A stretch of 8,638 nucleotides of DNA, taken from an uncultured Oscillospiraceae bacterium (GTDB taxonomy: Bacteria; Bacillota; Clostridia; Oscillospirales; Oscillospiraceae). Positions 5,495 through 8,638 of the stretch are shown here, one piece after another; within the stretch, counting starts at the first letter, position 1, and every line of letters begins with the position of its first letter. The notes beneath the pieces were generated by a model that saw only the letters and a program-made list of their open reading frames with translations, had not been told where the DNA came from and did not search any database. The position numbers and the translations under genes are program-made. The stretch covers positions 7,691 through 16,328 of the forward strand of contig CAJUEG010000058.1 in NCBI GenBank assembly GCA_910584835.1, written 5' to 3'.

Positions 5495-6232
5495 TCAGCC
5501 GGCATAGAAGCTGTTGAAGCCAAGCTGCTCACGGGCCGCTGTGTACCAGCGCCACTCCACGGCAGTCCCATCCTCGTAAGGATACATCCAATAGGAATCA
5601 TCAAAGTCAGACAGGCGGATGGTGGAGGGGCAGAGCAGAGTTCCGTCACGGTCCCGCAGGTTCATGTTCTTTTCCAGCAGCGGCCTGCCCTGGGCATCGA
5701 AGGTGACGAACGTGTTGTGAGGCATGACCTCGCTCCGGGAGTTGTCCGGGACAATCTCGAACTCTGTGAACCCGTAATTGTCCGGCGTTCCGCCCACCAC
5801 ATAGTGGAAGGTGATGCCGGAAACGTCCTCAACGGTGTGAATATACGGGGTGTCCGCGTCAAATTTCCCGGTGATTTCGATGCGCTCGCCGCCCATGTCC
5901 AGGAAAAAGCGCCCATCTTCCGCCAACAGCCAGTAGTCGTCGTGCCGGGTGTAGTCCAGATAAAGGCCTCCGTCCTCCAAGGTGATCTGTGTGCCGTTGG
6001 GTGAGACCACAAATATCCCGGGCAGTCCCGCCGCGACACACAGTGCGCACCCCACCGCCAGCGCCGCCGCCAGCAGCGCCATTTTCAGCGGAACCCGCCG
6101 CCGCTTCGCCGGGACCGCCTGGGCCAGCACCCGAGCCTTCACCGCTTGGGTGTCGGCGGCCTCCCCGCCCTGGGGGAAAAACTCGTTGTCCACATATTCA
6201 TCCATCAGCCTGGAGATATCCAGCCGCTTCAT
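5495..6232 (-). CDS. Membrane-anchored anti-sigma factor-like protein
   Basis: The gene follows and overlaps the ECF sigma gene by 35 bp, the usual place for its anti-sigma factor. The 245-aa product has a short cytoplasmic N-terminus (about 1-46, starting MKRLDISRLMDEY, the likely sigma-binding part), a KRRR cluster (43-46), one membrane helix (about 49-70), and an extracytoplasmic domain of about 170 residues rich in aromatic and acidic residues. There is no HxxxCxxC zinc motif, so it is not a ZAS-type anti-sigma factor. I recognise no named sensor domain outside. Of two Met codons (6238, 6232), I chose 6232 because AGGAGG is 9 nt away, against 3 nt for 6238. The role is inferred from topology and position. 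Confidence 0.75.
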   Translation of the reverse strand: MKRLDISRLMDEYVDNEFFPQGGEAADTQAVKARVLAQAVPAKRRRVPLKMALLAAALAVGCALCVAAGLPGIFVVSPNGTQITLEDGGLYLDYTRHDDYWLLAEDGRFFLDMGGERIEITGKFDADTPYIHTVEDVSGITFHYVVGGTPDNYGFTEFEIVPDNSRSEVMPHNTFVTFDAQGRPLLEKNMNLRDRDGTLLCPSTIRLSDFDDSYWMYPYEDGTAVEWRWYTAAREQLGFNSFYAG

Positions 6233-6764
6233 GTCCATAGCCCTCCTGTTCCAGAATGGTTTTCAGCGTCTCCCGCCCCCGGCGCAGCCAGGTCTTGGCG
6301 GTGGACGGGTTCAGCCCCATGGCCAGCGCCGCCTCCTGCATCGTCTGGCCGTAGTAGTAGTGCCTGACGAACAGCTCCCGCTGGGGTTTGTCCAGCCGGG
6401 CCAGCGCCTGGTTGACCAGCCGGGCCGTCTCCCTTTTGTCCAGCTCCCGGTCGGGGCCGTCGGTCTCCAGGAGCAGCGCGTCCTCCTCCAGGGGCAGGCT
6501 CTCCCGGTCTGCCCGCAGCAGGTTGAAGGCCCGGTTCCGGGCGATGGCCCCCAGGTAGCCCTTCACCTTTCCGGGACGGAGCTTGTCCCGGTTGTCCCAG
6601 GCGGCCAGAAACACGTCCGCCGTCAGCTCCTCCGCGTCCGCCGGGCGGTTTCGCAGAATGCGGGCGATTACCGAGGACACATAGGGGGTGTAGCGGTCCA
6701 TCAGCGCCTCCAGGGCGGACAGGTCGCTCCGTCCCAGGGCTTTGACCAGCTGCTCTTCCGTCAA
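6198..6764 (-). CDS. ECF-type RNA polymerase sigma factor
   Basis: A 188-aa sigma factor with only regions 2 and 4, as in the ECF group. Region 2 spans about 22-88, with DAEELTADVFLAAW at 43-56 and GYLGAIARNRAFNLLR at 69-84. Region 4 spans about 115-170, ending in a helix-turn-helix (QTMQEAALAMGLNPSTAKTWLRRGR). The start is a TTG codon at 6764. GGGAGGTGATCC, nearly the full complement of the 16S rRNA 3' end, lies 7 nt upstream, and the next Met is inside region 2. The rare start codon with an unusually good ribosome binding site may set a low but steady level. parS site 6 ends 2 nt before that site. An ECF-like promoter (6810-6838) suggests autoregulation. It is released or held by the overlapping downstream anti-sigma factor. 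Confidence 0.88.
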   Translation of the reverse strand: MTEEQLVKALGRSDLSALEALMDRYTPYVSSVIARILRNRPADAEELTADVFLAAWDNRDKLRPGKVKGYLGAIARNRAFNLLRADRESLPLEEDALLLETDGPDRELDKRETARLVNQALARLDKPQRELFVRHYYYGQTMQEAALAMGLNPSTAKTWLRRGRETLKTILEQEGYGHEAAGYLQADG

Positions 6765-6779
6765 AGGATCACCTCCCGA

Positions 6780-6795
6780 TGTTTCACGTGAAACG
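6780..6795 (-). promoter_or_regulatory. parS: parS site 6 (15/16), in the sigma gene leader
   Basis: TGTTTCACGTGAAACG has one outer mismatch. It lies in the predicted 5' leader, between the ECF-like promoter and the ribosome binding site of the sigma gene. Read on the minus strand it is followed by TC and GGGAGG. Confidence 0.95.
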
Positions 6796-6809
6796 CGCTT
6801 CCATCTATC

Positions 6810-6838
6810 ATAACGCAAAACAGGGCGGTTTGGTTTCA
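6810..6838 (-). promoter_or_regulatory. ECF-type promoter, probable autoregulation of the sigma operon
   Basis: On the minus strand, TGAAAC (6838-6833) and CGTTAT (6815-6810) are separated by 17 bp. This is the pattern of ECF promoters such as those of sigma-W (TGAAAC, 16-17 bp, CGTA). Transcription would start near 6803, about 39 nt before the TTG start codon. An overlapping TATGAT could be a housekeeping -10, but no good -35 is placed 16-18 bp before it. Each parS core also contains TGAAAC, but none of those has a CGT at the right distance. Confidence 0.55.
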
Positions 6839-6917
6839 ACAATACAAAAAGCGAAGCTCCACGGGACAACATTGCACAGGGAAAAGAAGAGACAGTTTAT
6901 AAGTTTCCTTTTGCCTG

Positions 6918-6939
6918 CTTTTTCTTTATAAAGAAAAAG
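6918..6939. repeat. Perfect 22-bp palindrome in the divergent sigma/AraC gap
   Basis: The half-site CTTTTTCTTTA (6918-6928) is followed by its exact complement (6929-6939) with no loop. It lies in the 271-bp gap between the two divergent genes, upstream of both promoters. It could be an operator, a terminator-like hairpin, or a copy of a palindromic repeat. The rest of 6841-6971 is AT-richer sequence with no gene. Confidence 0.7.
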
Positions 6940-6971
6940 TAGGGCCTCTCAAATTTTGTCTTCAAAAAGAG

Positions 6972-7000
6972 AGGACAACGCCGCCGCGATGGAGTATACT
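6972..7000 (+). promoter_or_regulatory. Sigma-A promoter of the AraC-family gene
   Basis: AGGACA (6972-6977) and TATACT (6995-7000) are separated by 17 bp. Transcription would start near 7007. A perfect 10-bp palindrome, GTTGCGCAAC (7008-7017), lies right at the start point and could be an operator, perhaps for autoregulation. Confidence 0.65.
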
Positions 7001-7035
7001 ATACCCAGTTGCGCAACAGAAAAGGAGCGAGGCAC

Positions 7036-7875
7036 ATGGAATGGATTGACCGTCTCAACCGGGCCGTGGAATACCTGGAAGAGCATCTGGAGGACCCCGA
7101 CCTGGGGGAAGCGGCGAAAATCGCCTGCTGCTCCCCCTACCACTTTCAGCGGATGTTCTCCCTGCTGGCGGGGGCGCCGCTGTCGGAGTACCTCCGCCGC
7201 AGGAAGATGTCCCGGGCGGCGGCGGATCTGCAGGGCGGGGAAAGGATCGTGGATGTGGCGCTGAAATACGGCTACAGCTCGCCCACCGCCTTCAACCGCG
7301 CGTTCCAGGCGGTCCACGGCCTGCCGCCCTCGGCGGCCAGGACGCCGGGGACGGTGCTGAAAAGCCAGCCGCCGCTGCGCTTCGCCATTACGGTACAAGG
7401 AGTGGAAGAAATGGAGTATCGGATCGAGAAAAAGGAGGCCTTCCGCATCGTGGGGGTGTCCGCCCCCCTGCGAAAGGATATGGAGGAGAACTTCAAATGT
7501 GTGCCCGAGCTGTGGGGAAGGGCGGCGGCGGACGGCACCATCCCCCGGCTGGCGGCGCTGATGGACGGGGAGCCCAAAGGGCTGCTGGGTGTGTGCGATG
7601 GGCTGGACAGCTCCAAATATTATATCGCCGCGGCCTCCTCCGCCCCGGCGGGGGAGGGGCTGGAGGAGTATACCGTCCCCGCCTTCACCTGGGCCGTGTT
7701 CCCAGGAAAGGGGGACGGCGCTCCCGCCGTCCAGGCCCTGGAGCGCAGGGTGGTTACGGAATGGCTGCCCACCTCGGGCTACGAGTACGCCGAGGGGCCG
7801 GATGTGGAGGTCTACCTCAACCCGGAATGCACCCGGTTTGAGGTGTGGATTCCCGTGGTCAAGGCAAAGGGATAA
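7036..7875 (+). CDS. AraC-family transcriptional regulator with C-terminal GyrI-like effector domain
   Basis: The 279-aa product has an N-terminal AraC DNA-binding domain (about 5-103) with both helix-turn-helices: LGEAAKIACCSPYHFQRMF (23-41), then IVDVALKYGYSSPTAFNRAF and the PPSAAR end. A GyrI-like/Rob-type effector-binding domain (about 115-279) begins near MEYRIEKKEAFRIVGVS. This order is that of E. coli Rob and many Firmicutes regulators that respond to small hydrophobic ligands, but the ligand here is unknown. ATG 7036 is chosen over the in-frame ATG at 7009 because AAAGGAG lies 8 nt upstream of it and homology starts at MEWIDRLNRAVEYLE. It is transcribed alone from the 6972-7000 promoter, divergently from the sigma operon, and ends at the terminator 3 nt downstream. 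Confidence 0.92.
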   Translation: MEWIDRLNRAVEYLEEHLEDPDLGEAAKIACCSPYHFQRMFSLLAGAPLSEYLRRRKMSRAAADLQGGERIVDVALKYGYSSPTAFNRAFQAVHGLPPSAARTPGTVLKSQPPLRFAITVQGVEEMEYRIEKKEAFRIVGVSAPLRKDMEENFKCVPELWGRAAADGTIPRLAALMDGEPKGLLGVCDGLDSSKYYIAAASSAPAGEGLEEYTVPAFTWAVFPGKGDGAPAVQALERRVVTEWLPTSGYEYAEGPDVEVYLNPECTRFEVWIPVVKAKG

Positions 7876-7877
7876 GG

Positions 7878-7910
7878 AAAGCCCGCACGGTTTGCACCGT
7901 GCGGGCTTTT
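7878..7910 (+). terminator. Rho-independent terminator after the AraC-family gene
   Basis: A perfect 13-bp stem (7878-7890 with 7897-7909) has a 6-nt loop and ends in GGGCTTTT. It may also act on the converging CoA-transferase transcript, though the minus-strand U-run is poorer. Confidence 0.9.
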
Positions 7911-7915
7911 GATCT

Positions 7916-7995
7916 GGGCAGATATGATTTTGCGCAGGCATGGCCTGGGCAGGTATGATCTGCGCAGACGTGGCCTGAGCAGGTATGGTGTGGGT
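7916..7995. repeat. Imperfect 15-bp tandem repeat, five units
   Basis: Five units follow each other at 7916, 7932, 7947, 7962 and 7977, all close to GSGCAGRYATGRYCT, and a decayed sixth trails off at 7992. Units alternate in type: 2 and 4 read GCGCAG...TGGCCT, while 1, 3 and 5 read GnGCAGnTATG, so the higher period is 30 bp. It lies between the AraC terminator and the CoA-transferase stop codon and is not coding. Confidence 0.8.
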
Positions 7996-8000
7996 ATGTA

Positions 8001-8638
8001 TTACCGCTGATTGCTCCTGCGCCAGATACCCATCTTTTCCGCGCTGGCGATGAGCTCCTCCCGGAAATCCGGGTGGGCGATGTTGATGATGCCCTCCGCC
8101 CGCTCCCAGGTGGATTTGCCCTTCAGGTTCACCATGCCGTACTCCGTCACCAGGTACTGCACGCAGGACCGGGGGTCGGTGGCGATGGAGCCCTGGGTCA
8201 GGGTGGGCACGATGCGGCTCTTCACCGTGCCGTCCTTGCCGGTGACGGTGGAGGACAGGCAGATGAAGCTCTTGCCGCCGTTGGACAGGTACGCGCCCAT
8301 GACGAAGTCCAGCTGGCCGCCGGTGCCGGAGATCTGCCGCAGGCCGGCGGACTCGGCGTTGACCTGCCCGAACAGGTCCAGGTCGATGGCGTTGTTGATG
8401 GAGATGAAGTTGTCCAGCTGGGCCAGCACCCGCACGTCGTTGGTGTAGTCCACGGGGGCCGCCATCACGTCCGGGTTGCGGTTTACGTAGTCGTACAGCT
8501 TCTGGGTGCCCGCCGCGAAGGCGTACACCTGGCGGCCCTTATCCAGATTTTTCCGCCGCCCGGTGATCTTGCCCGCCAGGGCGATGTCCACAAAGCCGTC
8601 CACATACATCTCGGTGTGGACGCCCAGGTCCTTCAGGT
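8001..8638 (-). CDS. Acetyl-CoA hydrolase/transferase family CoA-transferase, C-terminal part (butyryl-CoA:acetate or 4-hydroxybutyrate type)
   Basis: The frame is open from the right edge to TAA 8003-8001, giving the last 211 residues of a protein usually near 440 aa. Enzymes of this family move CoA between acyl-CoA and acetate through a glutamyl-CoA intermediate. The segment LGVHTEMYVDG contains the expected catalytic glutamate (codon 8612-8610). Further family blocks are PVDYTND, SINNAIDLDLFGQV, SGTGGQLDF, SRIVPTL, YLVTEYGMVNLKG and NIAHPDFREEL. The GKSFICLSST and IWRRSN segments recall butyryl-CoA:acetate CoA-transferases of butyrate producers, but 4-hydroxybutyrate and related transferases share much of this, so the substrate is not fixed. 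The N-terminus and promoter lie outside the window. The 3' flank is the 15-bp repeat array. Confidence 0.9.
   Translation of the reverse strand, partial: LKDLGVHTEMYVDGFVDIALAGKITGRRKNLDKGRQVYAFAAGTQKLYDYVNRNPDVMAAPVDYTNDVRVLAQLDNFISINNAIDLDLFGQVNAESAGLRQISGTGGQLDFVMGAYLSNGGKSFICLSSTVTGKDGTVKSRIVPTLTQGSIATDPRSCVQYLVTEYGMVNLKGKSTWERAEGIINIAHPDFREELIASAEKMGIWRRSNQR

Noticed and set aside
5863..5876. ATTTCCCGGTGATT resembles the Noc binding site
   Set aside because: Only 11 of 14 positions match, the palindrome is broken, and it is inside the anti-sigma coding sequence.
6186..6194. TTGTCCACA resembles a DnaA box
   Set aside because: It is a single near-match inside a coding region, with no cluster of boxes and no AT-rich unwinding element, so there is no case for oriC within the window.
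6949..7941. 330-codon minus-strand frame over the AraC-family gene
   Set aside because: It mirrors a gene with clear AraC and GyrI domains, and its composition (His, Arg, Pro, Gly) is that of a shadow frame.

Overview
The window is a GC-rich chromosomal segment. The best fit is a Clostridia member of the Oscillospiraceae type (a Flavonifractor/Lawsonibacter/Intestinimonas-like gut anaerobe). The grounds are the noc-parA-parB gene order with Bacillus-type parS sites, strong AGGAGG ribosome binding sites, a YitT-family membrane protein, an ECF sigma/anti-sigma pair, and the C-terminus of a butyrate-type CoA-transferase. The genus is inferred from protein flavour, not proven.

Layout. Positions 1-3005 (all minus strand) hold the chromosome segregation locus: noc (2214-3005), a terminator, a good sigma-A promoter, then parA/soj (1143-1913), parB (231-1127), and the start of an unknown gene coupled to parB by an ATGA overlap and running off the left edge. 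Positions 3148-4002 hold a YitT-family membrane protein where many relatives have rsmG. Positions 4072-4292 hold a tandem hairpin repeat ending in a parS site. Positions 4415-4685 (plus strand) hold a decayed xanthine phosphoribosyltransferase gene that is easily missed because of two frameshifts and a large internal deletion. tadA follows at 4833-5285 (minus). Next come an ECF sigma factor and its membrane anti-sigma partner (6764 down to 5495, minus), with a likely self-recognised promoter. An AraC/GyrI-type regulator lies at 7036-7875 (plus), and a CoA-transferase C-terminus enters from the right edge (8001-8638, minus).

How it works together. ParB would load on parS, and ParA would drive origin segregation. 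The Noc paralogue carries the residues expected for a different DNA site. Six parS copies (16/16 or 15/16 matches) lie between 79 and 6795, so the window is almost certainly close to the replication origin.

The most unusual feature is that three of the parS sites form the end of a dispersed composite element. It consists of a 12-bp-stem hairpin followed, in the same orientation, by parS, with homologous flanks. Two parS sites sit exactly 2 nt upstream of the Shine-Dalgarno sequence of tadA and of the sigma gene. Two more lie in frame inside the gene after parB.
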